Source: Rhodococcus phenolicus (GTDB lineage Bacteria > Actinomycetota > Actinomycetes > Mycobacteriales > Mycobacteriaceae). From it: DNA of 35,880 nucleotides. The stretch's first letter is position 1; every line of letters starts with the position of its first letter. Where the stretch lies: NCBI RefSeq assembly GCF_001646785.1, contig NZ_LRRH01000147.1, forward strand, positions 1-35,880, written 5' to 3'. This document shows, in pieces, positions 1-7,771 of this stretch. Under the pieces are notes generated by a model. That model was given only the letters and a program-made list of their open reading frames with translations, ran no database searches and was not told where the DNA came from. Made by a program: the position numbers and the translations under genes.

Positions 1-539
1 CTGGTGAGAAAACCTCAGTAATGGGGATTCGGTGGTGGACGCAATCTGCTGGAGGTGTTGGAACGACCACAAATGATGCGCCCATCGACCGCAGGTGAAG
101 TCCCGGCATGTCGGGGTCCGGCAGGCCAACCTCGATCTTTCGCGCGAATCACGTGCCGGCCCGAGCGGTTTCGGATCGGAGGCGGAGACCGTGGATCCGG
201 TGTGCATCCACGGCCGACGACCCGACACGGTCGGGTGTCGCCGAGGTCCACGGCCCCGGAGAACGGTTTCCTTTCGTCTCGTTGAAAGCGATACGTGCAG
301 GTCACGTGGCCGCCGGAAGCGCTGCGAGCCGGTTCAGGCCGATTACGAGGACATCGACATCTGGAGCGGCGGCGCGGCCGGACGCAGACGGACACGGCGG
401 GCATGCCGGGCGACCCGGCCGTCGATCGATCGCAACCGCAGCCTGAGCGGGTGGTACCTGATCGAGCGGCTCGTACGTCGTCGCGGTGGCCGTCGCTGAC
501 ATCGAGGTAGAGGCCGGAGGTGCCGAGATGCGGTGACGG
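1..539. other. Intergenic stretch without a recognisable gene
   Basis: No frame here gives a protein with recognisable domains. The open frames are short, arginine/proline-rich and overlap each other on both strands, as expected of non-coding GC-rich DNA. I see no clear hairpin terminator for the minus-strand operon that ends at 540. The stretch may be a decayed gene, but I cannot assign one. Confidence 0.5.
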
Positions 540-1037
540 TTACCAAACTGTTGCATTGCGATAAAGGCTCTCGGATCGTGCTTTCAGTGCCATGGCAGTC
601 TCGTCGAAAGCACGCTTCACCCACTCGCCGCTTTCGGCCATGATCTGGTGCGCGGCCTCACCGAGGAATGCATCCGTGGAGTAGTAGCGACAACGACCCT
701 CGTCGAGGTGCTCGATGATCTGGTCGCGTCGGGCGGCATCACGGCAGTCCGGCGTCGGTAGGAGCTCCCACGACAGCAGACGCTCAGGCACGACGGCGCA
801 GACATACTCCGTGTACGGGAAGGTCCCGTCGCCCCCGGTGTAATCTGCCAGCGTCATCTCGACGGGCGCACCGATTTCCAGCGTTGACTTCACCGCTACG
901 CAGAAGGGGTTCCAGAGCGGATATTTGTCGAGCTCCGTGAGGACCTCCCACACCAGGCTCGCAGGTGCCTCGATCTCGACCGTGATGGAGCGGACGAGTG
1001 TGGCCGGGTCGTAACTCGGGATCTGCAATTCGGACAT
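540..1037 (-). CDS. SRPBCC-family (START/polyketide-cyclase-like) protein
   Basis: A protein of 165 residues with the helix-grip pattern of SRPBCC proteins: an N-terminal strand (VRSITVEIEAPASLVWEVLT), the 'YPLWNPF' turn, central strands and a long C-terminal helix (AESGEWVKRAFDETAMALKA). The family makes a deep hydrophobic pocket used to bind or cyclise lipids, polyketides and aromatic or terpenoid compounds; no catalytic residue can be named here. I chose the ATG at 1037 because GGAGGT lies 4-5 bases upstream; a longer frame starting at 1124 would overlap the preceding gene. It is the last gene of the minus-strand operon, 34 bp after the Old Yellow Enzyme gene. A role in binding the cluster's substrate is inference. 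Confidence 0.8.
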   Translation of the reverse strand: MSELQIPSYDPATLVRSITVEIEAPASLVWEVLTELDKYPLWNPFCVAVKSTLEIGAPVEMTLADYTGGDGTFPYTEYVCAVVPERLLSWELLPTPDCRDAARRDQIIEHLDEGRCRYYSTDAFLGEAAHQIMAESGEWVKRAFDETAMALKARSESLYRNATVW

Positions 1038-1071
1038 TTTACCTCCAGTAGTGAGATTCTGATAATCGTGG

Positions 1072-2175
1072 TCACACGGTCGCTGGATCGAACCTCGGGT
1101 AGTCGAGATAGCCCTCGACCCCACCGCCGTAGTACGAGTTCGGATCGGGTTCCGTCAGGGGCCAGCCGTTCTGCATGCGCTCGACGAGGTCGGGATTGGC
1201 GATGAACGGTTGCCCGAAGGCGCTGAGGTCGATCAGGTTCTTCTCGATCAAGCCCTCCGCCAGCTCACGTGTCATGCCGCCCGCGAAGATGATCGTTCCC
1301 GGATACTCGGCTCGGAACTCGGTGAGAAACTCCGTTCCTACTGCGCGGCCGCCGGCCGAAAGCTGATCGTTGAGATGCAGGTAGGCGAGGTTGCGGCGGG
1401 ACAGTTCGGACGCCAGATACAAGTAGGTGTCGGCGGTTTCGGAGTATGCAGGCATGTCGAACAGCTCGCTGAACGGTGAGAGCCTGATCCCGACGCGGGT
1501 GGACCCGATTGCCTCACTCACCCGATCGACCGCCTCGAGGAGGAAACGGGCACGATTCGGAATGGAACCACCGTAGCGATCGGTTCTCGTGTTGGCCGAA
1601 GGGTTGAGGAACTGTTCGAACAGGTAGCCGTTGGCGCCGTGTAATTCGACACCGTCGAAACCGGCGTCGTTCGCGTTGGTTGCGCCGCAGGCGAAGTCAC
1701 CAACCACCCTGTCCACTTCTTCCGTGGACAACGGCCGGGGCGTGCTCACATCGACGAAACCGATGGTGCCGTCGTCGACGAAGGCGTAGGTCTTGCATTC
1801 GCGGGCGGGTGCTGAACCGGCACTGACAGGTCGCTGCCGATCAGGCTGAAGTGACGTGTGGGACAGTCGGCCGACATGCCACAGTTGGGCGAAAATTCGG
1901 CCGCCTTCGTTGTGAACGGCATCGGTCACCGTTCGCCAGCCGGCAACGTGTTCCCTGGACCAGATTCCCGGAACCAGCGCGTAGCCTTGGCCTTCGGGGG
2001 AGATGGGTGTGCCTTCGGTGACGATGAGCCCTGCGGTCGCGCGCTGGCGGTAGTATTCTGCCGTATGTGCGCCGGCAATGGTGTCGACGCTGCGAGCCCG
2101 CGTCATGGGGGCCATCACTACGCGGTTCCTCAGAACGATGTCGCCGAGCCGGTATTGGTCGAACAGCCGAGTCAT
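1072..2175 (-). CDS. Old Yellow Enzyme family FMN ene-reductase (NemA-like)
   Basis: The 367-residue protein is a full-length OYE-type TIM barrel. Visible motifs are the FMN-binding start (NRVVMAPMTRAR, about residues 17-28), 'AQLWHVGR' (96-103), the substrate anion-hole pair in 'ELHGANGYL' (His179 and Asn182, then Tyr184 as proton donor) and the family signature 'RTDRYGGS' (197-204). Enzymes of this family use NAD(P)H and FMN to reduce the C=C bond of alpha,beta-unsaturated ketones, esters or nitro compounds. GGAG stands a few bases before the ATG. It lies 120 bp after the SDR and 34 bp before the SRPBCC gene. In this cluster it could saturate a cyclic enone before Baeyer-Villiger oxidation, as OYE-type activity does in carvone breakdown; that placement is inference. 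Confidence 0.93.
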   Translation of the reverse strand: MTRLFDQYRLGDIVLRNRVVMAPMTRARSVDTIAGAHTAEYYRQRATAGLIVTEGTPISPEGQGYALVPGIWSREHVAGWRTVTDAVHNEGGRIFAQLWHVGRLSHTSLQPDRQRPVSAGSAPARECKTYAFVDDGTIGFVDVSTPRPLSTEEVDRVVGDFACGATNANDAGFDGVELHGANGYLFEQFLNPSANTRTDRYGGSIPNRARFLLEAVDRVSEAIGSTRVGIRLSPFSELFDMPAYSETADTYLYLASELSRRNLAYLHLNDQLSAGGRAVGTEFLTEFRAEYPGTIIFAGGMTRELAEGLIEKNLIDLSAFGQPFIANPDLVERMQNGWPLTEPDPNSYYGGGVEGYLDYPRFDPATV

Positions 2176-2295
2176 TCAGTCTCCTTCTGAAAAGTTGATT
2201 CACAGACGAGTGGGGCACCGGATCTCGATCTCGATCGGCCCCGGATCGTGACGCGCCAGCGTCCGAGTGCGTAACCTTCGGCGACGTCGGCGGAC

Positions 2296-3114
2296 TCAGA
2301 AGCCCGACATGTCGTAGGGGTACTTGTTGGTGGCTCCGCCGTCGACGACCATGACCTGCCCGGTGATGGTTCGGGCGTGGTCGCTCACCAGGAAGACGAG
2401 CGCGCTCGCCACGTCGGCGGGCATCGTCACCCGCTGAAGCGGTATCTGGGTTCGGGTGTACTCGAGCGCATCGGCGTCGAGGATCGTCGAGATCCGTGGC
2501 GTCAGAACGAATCCGGGAGCCACCGCGTTGACGCGGATGCCGGAAGGGCCCAGCTCGACGGCCGCCGAGCGGACCAACGACCCGAGTGCTGCCTTGTACG
2601 CGCCGTAGGCTGCGTGTACCGGGGAGCTGCCGATTCCGGAGACCGATGAGACGAAGGTGATGGAGCCGTCGCCGCGGATACGCGACGGAGTGCCGAAATG
2701 CCGAAGCGCGAGGACTGCGTGGCGCAGGACGATGCCCTCCTCCCAAAGCCAGTCTTCGTCGGTGATGTCGACCAGCGGACCGTATCTCGCCATGCCGATG
2801 ACATCGACGACGCCGTCGAGCTCGCCCGCGCACTCGGCCAACGCGGCCATGCCGGCGTCGTCGGTGGCATCGACCTGGACGGCCGCGGCCGCCGCACCGA
2901 TCTCTGCGCACACCTGGGCGGCGCGGTCCCGATCGACGTCGGCGACGATCACGGAGGCGCCGAGCTGCGCGAGTGCATGAGAAGTCTGCCGCCCCATCCC
3001 CTGTCCGCCACCGAGTACGAGGAATCGGCGTTGCGACAGGTCGAACCGGCCGCGGTAATCGACGATCCCCTCACTGTCGGAGCGGTCGACAGACGTGGCA
3101 GGGTCCTGAGGCAT
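2296..3114 (-). CDS. Short-chain dehydrogenase/reductase (SDR)
   Basis: From the ATG at 3114 (GGAG 6 bases upstream) the protein is 272 residues. It has a short N-terminal extension, the dinucleotide motif GGGQGMG (about 35-41), an acidic residue after strand 2 (VADVDRD, consistent with NAD preference), the catalytic serine in 'VSSVSG' (about 157) and YGAYK (Tyr170, Lys174). The usual NNAG motif is replaced by 'IGMARYG', which is uncommon. The C-terminal 'ITGQVMVVDGGAT' is typical of classical SDRs. The frame remains open to 3339, but that 75-residue extension is arginine/proline-rich and has no ribosome binding site. It sits 221 bp after the transporter gene and probably oxidises or reduces an alcohol/ketone intermediate of the pathway. 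Confidence 0.9.
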   Translation of the reverse strand: MPQDPATSVDRSDSEGIVDYRGRFDLSQRRFLVLGGGQGMGRQTSHALAQLGASVIVADVDRDRAAQVCAEIGAAAAAVQVDATDDAGMAALAECAGELDGVVDVIGMARYGPLVDITDEDWLWEEGIVLRHAVLALRHFGTPSRIRGDGSITFVSSVSGIGSSPVHAAYGAYKAALGSLVRSAAVELGPSGIRVNAVAPGFVLTPRISTILDADALEYTRTQIPLQRVTMPADVASALVFLVSDHARTITGQVMVVDGGATNKYPYDMSGF

Positions 3115-3335
3115 ATGTACTCCGATCTGGGGACGCGTGCGAGCTTCGTGGCCGGATGGCTGATCCGGATGCCGATTTCGATGACGGCGCGGACAACCGA
3201 CTTCGGTTGCGCCAATTTCGATTACGGAGTGGTGAAATGAAATCCGATTCCATCCGGTGCGGGCTGTCGGGGGGCGGCACAACCGGTGTCCGCAGTCCTG
3301 ACGCCTGACAGGTGCGGGGCCACGAAAATTGAATG

Positions 3336-4712
3336 TCACACCGACTTCGAAGGCAGCGGGGACTCTCCCGCCGAATCCGTCTCATCGGGCTCGGGTTCGC
3401 CTGTCATGAGCGTGGTTGCGGGCGCAGTACTGCTGTTGCTGTTCGGCATGGTGGCAATCACCACGATGCCCAACAGTGCCGCGGTGCCGACGACGATGGA
3501 GGCGGCATAGGGGTTCCCTGTCGTCGCGGTGAGCTTTCCTGCCAGGTAAGGCCCGAGCCCGCCGCCGAGCGCCGAACCGAGACCGAATCCGATTGCAGCA
3601 CCGGTGTAGCGAACCGCGGCAGGGAAGGCCGACGTGAGTGTCGCGTACACGGGTACAGCAGAGGCTCCGGCCAGACCGACGAGGAGCATGTGACCGAGCG
3701 CGGTGACGAGGAGATTCCCGCCAGTCGCCTTGATGACGTACATGATCGGGAGCATGGTCACCAGGATGGCGCCCAACCCCAGGATCATGGTGTACTTCCG
3801 GCCGCTCCGGTCGATCATGAATCCGGCGGCGAATCCGAGGACGATGGCGCAGGTCGATCCGGCGGTGGCCAGCCAAGCGGTGGTGCCGGGGGGCATGCCG
3901 ACTTCCTGACGCAGGAACAGCGGCATGTACGCCGGAATCACATAGCCGATCGCGAGAACTGATGTGCTGATTGCGATCACACGGAGCAGTGTCACGGGGT
4001 ACCGCTTGACGACCACACGCAACGGGGCGGACTGGACCTCGTGCTTGCCGGCGAGTTTCTGGAACTCGGGTGATTCCTCGAGCCGCGTACGCAGATACAG
4101 AACGTACAGCATGAGCGGCAGAGACATGAGGAGGGGAATGCGCCAGCCCCAGCTTGCCATCGTGTCTTCCGAGGACAGGGAGGTGGTGACAGCGACGACC
4201 AGCGGAGCAACTGCGGCACCGAACGCGAATCCCGACGGGGTCATCGCACTCAGGACGCCGTAGTTCTTGGTGGACGCGTGTTCGGTGACGAACGTGGCCG
4301 AACCCATCTGCTCTCCGCCTGCGAAGAATCCCTGCATCAGACGTGTGAGAACGAGCAGGGCGGGGGCCAGGATTCCGACGGCGGAGTGCGTCGGCAACAG
4401 CCCCATCAGGATGGTGGCACCACCCATGCCCGAGATGGTGAGGATCAGCGTGAATCGACGACCGTAGCGGTCCCCGATTCGACCGAAGGCGATGCCTCCG
4501 ATCGGGCGTGCGAGGAATCCGGTGCCGAGAACCGCGAGCGAGCTCAGAATCCCGGTCGTAGGGTCGTCGCTGGGAAAGAACTTGGGGGACAGGTATGCGA
4601 TCAGAAAGGTGAAAACCATGAAGTCGTAGGCTTCGACAGCGGTTCCGAAGAAGCCTGCCAGCGACGCCCTGCGAATCAGGCCGGCTGATGGCGCGTTCTC
4701 AGGTGAGCTCAT
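3336..4712 (-). CDS. MFS transporter, metabolite:H+ symporter (MHS) type
   Basis: From the ATG at 4712 (AGGA upstream) the protein is 458 residues with about 12 membrane segments. The start 'GFFGTAVEAYDFMVF' resembles the MHS subfamily signature of ShiA/KgtP/ProP-like carriers, and the loop motif 'RIGDRYGRRFTL' is the MFS A-motif. A second GR-type loop (IDRSGRKYTMI) follows in the C-terminal half. MHS carriers import organic acids and related solutes with protons. It is the first gene of the minus-strand operon; promoter site A lies about 110-150 bp upstream, so transporter synthesis is probably controlled together with the two catabolic operons. Uptake of the pathway substrate is the simplest role. 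The longer frame up to 4838 would run into the promoter and is rejected. Confidence 0.93.
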   Translation of the reverse strand: MSSPENAPSAGLIRRASLAGFFGTAVEAYDFMVFTFLIAYLSPKFFPSDDPTTGILSSLAVLGTGFLARPIGGIAFGRIGDRYGRRFTLILTISGMGGATILMGLLPTHSAVGILAPALLVLTRLMQGFFAGGEQMGSATFVTEHASTKNYGVLSAMTPSGFAFGAAVAPLVVAVTTSLSSEDTMASWGWRIPLLMSLPLMLYVLYLRTRLEESPEFQKLAGKHEVQSAPLRVVVKRYPVTLLRVIAISTSVLAIGYVIPAYMPLFLRQEVGMPPGTTAWLATAGSTCAIVLGFAAGFMIDRSGRKYTMILGLGAILVTMLPIMYVIKATGGNLLVTALGHMLLVGLAGASAVPVYATLTSAFPAAVRYTGAAIGFGLGSALGGGLGPYLAGKLTATTGNPYAASIVVGTAALLGIVVIATMPNSNSSTAPATTLMTGEPEPDETDSAGESPLPSKSV

Positions 4713-4823
4713 TGTGATCCTGTTCGACGTGGCGTTCGTGACGACCGGGGGGAAGGTCGATTCGGCGTTCGAGCGGCCGGATCGCATCCGCGAGAGTGCG
4801 TGGTCGGGTACCGACCGGCACGC

Positions 4824-4865
4824 GGTGACCTCCGTCACTGTAGCCAGTGGCTATTGGAGCGTCAA
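4824..4865 (-). promoter_or_regulatory. Promoter with composite operator, site A (transporter operon)
   Basis: Read on the minus strand: -35 TTGACG (4865-4860), exactly 17 bp, -10 TACAGT (4842-4837). A 13-bp palindrome TAGCCACTGGCTA (4841-4853) fills the end of the spacer and enters the -10. A second inverted repeat, GTGAC-4-GTCAC (4825-4838), covers the end of the -10 and the expected start of transcription. The same arrangement recurs at 7581-7621 and 20094-20134. It lies between the transporter gene and the divergent regulator, leaving a leader of about 115 nt before the transporter ATG. The position suggests repression by occlusion of RNA polymerase. The remaining intergenic sequence up to 5115 shows no further copy. 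Confidence 0.85.
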
Positions 4866-5115
4866 CAGCTGCGAGTCGGTGTCAGTGTCCTCGCGGTTTG
4901 CGCGGTGCCGGACGGCCTCGGCGGCACCCCCTGGCGCGAGCGCGGCCGTGACGGGGGCCCCGAACCGTCGCACACCGAAGTGGTGACGAACGAGAGGATC
5001 CAACACGGGCCTGAGGTGAGGCCGGAACAATGCGCTCTCCCGCAGCGGGCACCGCCCACCCGCCGAGGGTGCACGCGAATCGCTATGCCCCTGAGCATGA
5101 TAATGTCTGCGCCGT

Positions 5116-6144
5116 ATGGGAAACCTTGGCGAACTCGCTGCATCCGCCGACGACGTCTGGACCACCCCGGAGGTGGCCGAGTTTCTGGGTATCAGTCGTC
5201 AGGCGATCAACAAGCGTGTCCAGAGCAGGAAGATGCTCGGCTATCCGGGCGACGGAGTGACCGTGTTCCCGGTCTGGCAGTTCGACTTGGAGAATCATCG
5301 GGTCCGTCGGGAGGTCCCCGAGTTCCTCGCGGCTTTCGACGAGGGTATCGAACCGCACGCCATCGCCCAGTGGTCGATCACGAGAATCGACGATTCCGAG
5401 CGGACGCCGGTCGACCTGCTGCTGGGTCGCGATTCCAAGAAGGATGCGCTCCGGTTGGCCGGCGACTACGTCGTCGGCGCCGTCGAGGGGAATCCCGCGC
5501 CGGATGCCGAGTCGACTGCACGGCGCGCGGACAAGGAGATCGCAGAGTGGACACCGTCGCGGGCGGGATCGACCGGCCCGCAGCACGCCATTCTCCTCGC
5601 TGCTGCGGATCTCTTCGCGCGCAAGGGCCCGGCGAAAGTGACCTTGCGGGAGATCGCCGCCGCGGCGGATGTCTCCTACGGACTGATCTATCGGTTCTAT
5701 CGAACGAAAGAGAACCTGTTGGTGGCGGTGATGGAATTGCTCGTCACCTATGGTGGCGAACGTCTATCGGGTGAGGAAGACGCTTACGCCGCGATCGAGA
5801 ACTCGTTCGGCGCCGATATCGACGCGGGTCAGTTCGGCCGGATGCTGACGTGGTCGCTCTTCGAGGGCACCCGACCGGATCGTCTGCTCGGCGGAGTCCG
5901 ATCACGGGGTTACCGATCGCAGATCGATACATTGTGGGACGACCCGGCCGAACCTCGAGTGCGGACCGAGTTCGATTCGCGGGTGTTGGCCTCGTTGATC
6001 GCCCTCGTGGGCGCGGTGTGGGATCTTTACGAGCCGTATCTCACCGTGCTCGGCGACTACCCGGACCGCAGTCGAGAAGATGTCCGGCAGGAAGTCGCCG
6101 ACATGCTCAAGGTCCTCATCTACGCGACACGGCCGAACAGGTAG
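5116..6144 (+). CDS. Fusion regulator: excisionase-like HTH + MbcA/Xre-like region + TetR domain
   Basis: The 342-residue protein appears to have two DNA-binding modules. Residues 14-40 (VWTTPEVAEFLGISRQAINKRV region) form a MerR/excisionase-type HTH, and residues about 50-121 ('FPVWQFD...TPVDLLLGRDSKKDALRLAGDY') resemble the HTH-plus-ParS/MbcA-binding architecture of Xre/MbcA antitoxins. After a linker, residues 157-203 form a TetR HTH (TLREIAAAADVSYGLIYRFY, then TKENLL), followed by a helical ligand-binding region to 342. Ordinary TetR proteins are about 190-230 residues. The start lacks a good ribosome binding site; a GATAAT at 5099-5104 could be the -10 of a nearly leaderless transcript. 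It is divergent from the transporter operon and is the obvious candidate to bind the three composite operators. Domain calls are by eye; effector unknown. Confidence 0.85.
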   Translation: MGNLGELAASADDVWTTPEVAEFLGISRQAINKRVQSRKMLGYPGDGVTVFPVWQFDLENHRVRREVPEFLAAFDEGIEPHAIAQWSITRIDDSERTPVDLLLGRDSKKDALRLAGDYVVGAVEGNPAPDAESTARRADKEIAEWTPSRAGSTGPQHAILLAAADLFARKGPAKVTLREIAAAADVSYGLIYRFYRTKENLLVAVMELLVTYGGERLSGEEDAYAAIENSFGADIDAGQFGRMLTWSLFEGTRPDRLLGGVRSRGYRSQIDTLWDDPAEPRVRTEFDSRVLASLIALVGAVWDLYEPYLTVLGDYPDRSREDVRQEVADMLKVLIYATRPNR

Positions 6145-6169
6145 ACGCCGGCGTTTCGGAGAAACAGAA

Positions 6170-6206
6170 AGCACGCGGTGGGCCCCGACAGGGCCCTCCG
6201 CGTGCT
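6170..6206. terminator. Bidirectional hairpin terminator between convergent genes
   Basis: An inverted repeat with arms AGCACGCGG-T-GGGCCC and GGGCCC-T-CCGCGTGCT around the loop CGACA gives a 16-bp stem with a single T-T mismatch. It lies 25 bp after the regulator stop and 21 bp after the stop of the convergent zinc dehydrogenase, so it can serve both. There is no T-run, as is common in actinobacteria. Confidence 0.8.
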
Positions 6207-6227
6207 CATCGCCGTGGGAAGCCGATG

Positions 6228-7298
6228 TCAGGATGGCATCAGCAGGACTCCGCGGTCGAGCTTTCCGCTCCGGGCGTCGTCCATGAGGGATCGGAAGTCT
6301 TCCAGCTCGTAGGTCTTGGTGACGAGTTCGTCGAGGAGGAGTCGGCCGGATCGATACATGTCCAGGTACTTGGGGATGTCTGCGCCCGGTCGTGACGAGC
6401 CGTAGCGGCAGCCCAGCACGGCACGGTCCATGTAGAAGGTGCTGGCCGGGACCGATAGTTTGGCCTCGGGCCCGGCGACACCGAGCATGATCAATTGCCC
6501 GCCCCAGTCGAGCATCTCCATGGCCTGGCTCGTGATCGCCTCGCCACCGACGCAGTCGAAGACGTGATGGGCACCGCCGTCGGTGAGTTCACGGACGGCT
6601 GAGACGGTGTCGCCGGCGGTCGCTCGGACGAAGTGGGTGGCGCCGAAGAGGCGTGTCTTCGATTCCTTGTCGGGGTTGGTGTCGATGGCGATGATCGTCG
6701 TCGCGCCCGCGACTCGAGCACCTTGAATGACGTTGAGGCCGATGCCACCGGCGCCGATGACGACTACCGATTCACCGGGGTTGACGCGGGCCCGATTCAG
6801 TACCGATCCGGCGCCGGTCAGTACTGCGCAGCCGATCAGGCACGCGGTCGACAGCGGAATATCCTTCGGGATCGAGACCGCCTGTCCTGCTTGAACGACG
6901 ATTCGCTCACTGAAGGTCGAGAGCGTCGCGAAGTTGTGGATGGGGGTGCCGTCGAGCTCGAACGGTGTTGCCGTCTTCCCGAACGACTCGTGGCACATCG
7001 TGGGATGTCCGGAGACGCAGGCGGCGCACTGCCCGCACGTCGCCAGCGTTGACAGCACAACGTGGTCGCCGACTGCGGGCACGGTGACGCCCGCCCCGAC
7101 GGCCTCGACGATGCCCGCGCCCTCGTGCCCGAGAATCACCGGGGTCGGGAACGGGATTTTGCCGTTGATCACGCTCAGGTCGCTCTGGCACAGGCCGCTC
7201 GCGACGATGCGGACCTGGACTTCACCGGGGCCGGGGTCGCGGACGGTGACGCCGTCGACCAGCTTGCAATCGGTGCCGTCGAAGACAATTGCTTTCAA
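6228..7298 (-). CDS. Zinc-dependent alcohol dehydrogenase (MDR family)
   Basis: The 356-residue protein has the catalytic zinc ligands Cys37 (GLCQSD) and His58/Glu59 (GHEGAG), the structural zinc site Cys88, Cys91, Cys94, Cys102 (CGQCAACVSGHPTMC) and the dinucleotide motif GAGGIG (about 183-188), followed by an acidic 'AIDTN' consistent with NAD. The overall pattern is of class III-type/benzyl-alcohol-type MDR enzymes, which oxidise primary or secondary alcohols. The start is TTG at 7298, preceded by GAGG. It is transcribed toward the regulator from its own promoter (7425-7453), which lacks the shared palindromes. It may make the ketone or aldehyde used by the neighbouring oxygenases; the substrate is not shown. 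Confidence 0.92.
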   Translation of the reverse strand: MKAIVFDGTDCKLVDGVTVRDPGPGEVQVRIVASGLCQSDLSVINGKIPFPTPVILGHEGAGIVEAVGAGVTVPAVGDHVVLSTLATCGQCAACVSGHPTMCHESFGKTATPFELDGTPIHNFATLSTFSERIVVQAGQAVSIPKDIPLSTACLIGCAVLTGAGSVLNRARVNPGESVVVIGAGGIGLNVIQGARVAGATTIIAIDTNPDKESKTRLFGATHFVRATAGDTVSAVRELTDGGAHHVFDCVGGEAITSQAMEMLDWGGQLIMLGVAGPEAKLSVPASTFYMDRAVLGCRYGSSRPGADIPKYLDMYRSGRLLLDELVTKTYELEDFRSLMDDARSGKLDRGVLLMPS

Positions 7299-7424
7299 CC
7301 TCTGACCTCGCTGTTCTCGGAGAATTCACCCGCATGGTGCGCGAATGCGCAGAAAAGTGCAGCGGGAAATGAAGGTGATGAGGAAAACCCGGGCCGCACT
7401 GCGGCTTTCGTCTCAACGCTGGTG

Positions 7425-7453
7425 ATGCTAGGGGCGGACACCCCGACCGTCAA
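7425..7453 (-). promoter_or_regulatory. Sigma70-like promoter of the zinc dehydrogenase
   Basis: On the minus strand TTGACG (7453-7448) is followed after 17 bp by TAGCAT (7430-7425). The expected start of transcription lies about 120 bp upstream of the TTG start of the dehydrogenase. The spacer is different from the shared operator and carries only a weak GGGG...CCCC symmetry, so this gene is probably regulated separately. Confidence 0.55.
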
Positions 7454-7580
7454 ATTCCCGGAGGTCGGTGGGCGGTGTGTGCCGTGCACGTTACCGCGGC
7501 GGTGCGGGCTTCCTGCGAGGGGCGCGACCTCCGCCGGATGCTCTTCGACCCGTGAAGACGATCGAACTCGGGCGCACATG

Positions 7581-7621
7581 TTGACGCTGTCGTAGCCACT
7601 GGCTACAGTGATGGCAGTCAC
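7581..7621 (+). promoter_or_regulatory. Promoter with composite operator, site B (ten-gene catabolic operon)
   Basis: TTGACG (7581-7586), 17 bp, TACAGT (7604-7609). Palindrome TAGCCACTGGCTA at 7593-7605; second inverted repeat GTGAT-GGCA-GTCAC at 7608-7621 (one arm base differs from sites A and C). The first gene, the Rieske oxygenase, starts at 7772, giving a leader of about 155 nt. Sites B and C also share CATG just before TTGACG. Confidence 0.87.
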
Positions 7622-7771
7622 GGTGTGTTGCCGAAGTGATCTGGGGGCATGATCGCGGATGGAGCGTCACGTCGCCGCGCATCGCAGGTCGATCGATGAA
7701 AGCTCTTGTCGTAGAGCAGCTTCTGCGTAGTTGCCGAAAGTGCCGCTGTTGCAATAGTTCAGGAGGATGAA

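Noticed and set aside
4713-4838. An upstream extension of the MHS transporter to 4838
   Set aside because: It would place the start inside the shared promoter-operator; the ATG at 4712 has a ribosome binding site and fits the family's N-terminus.
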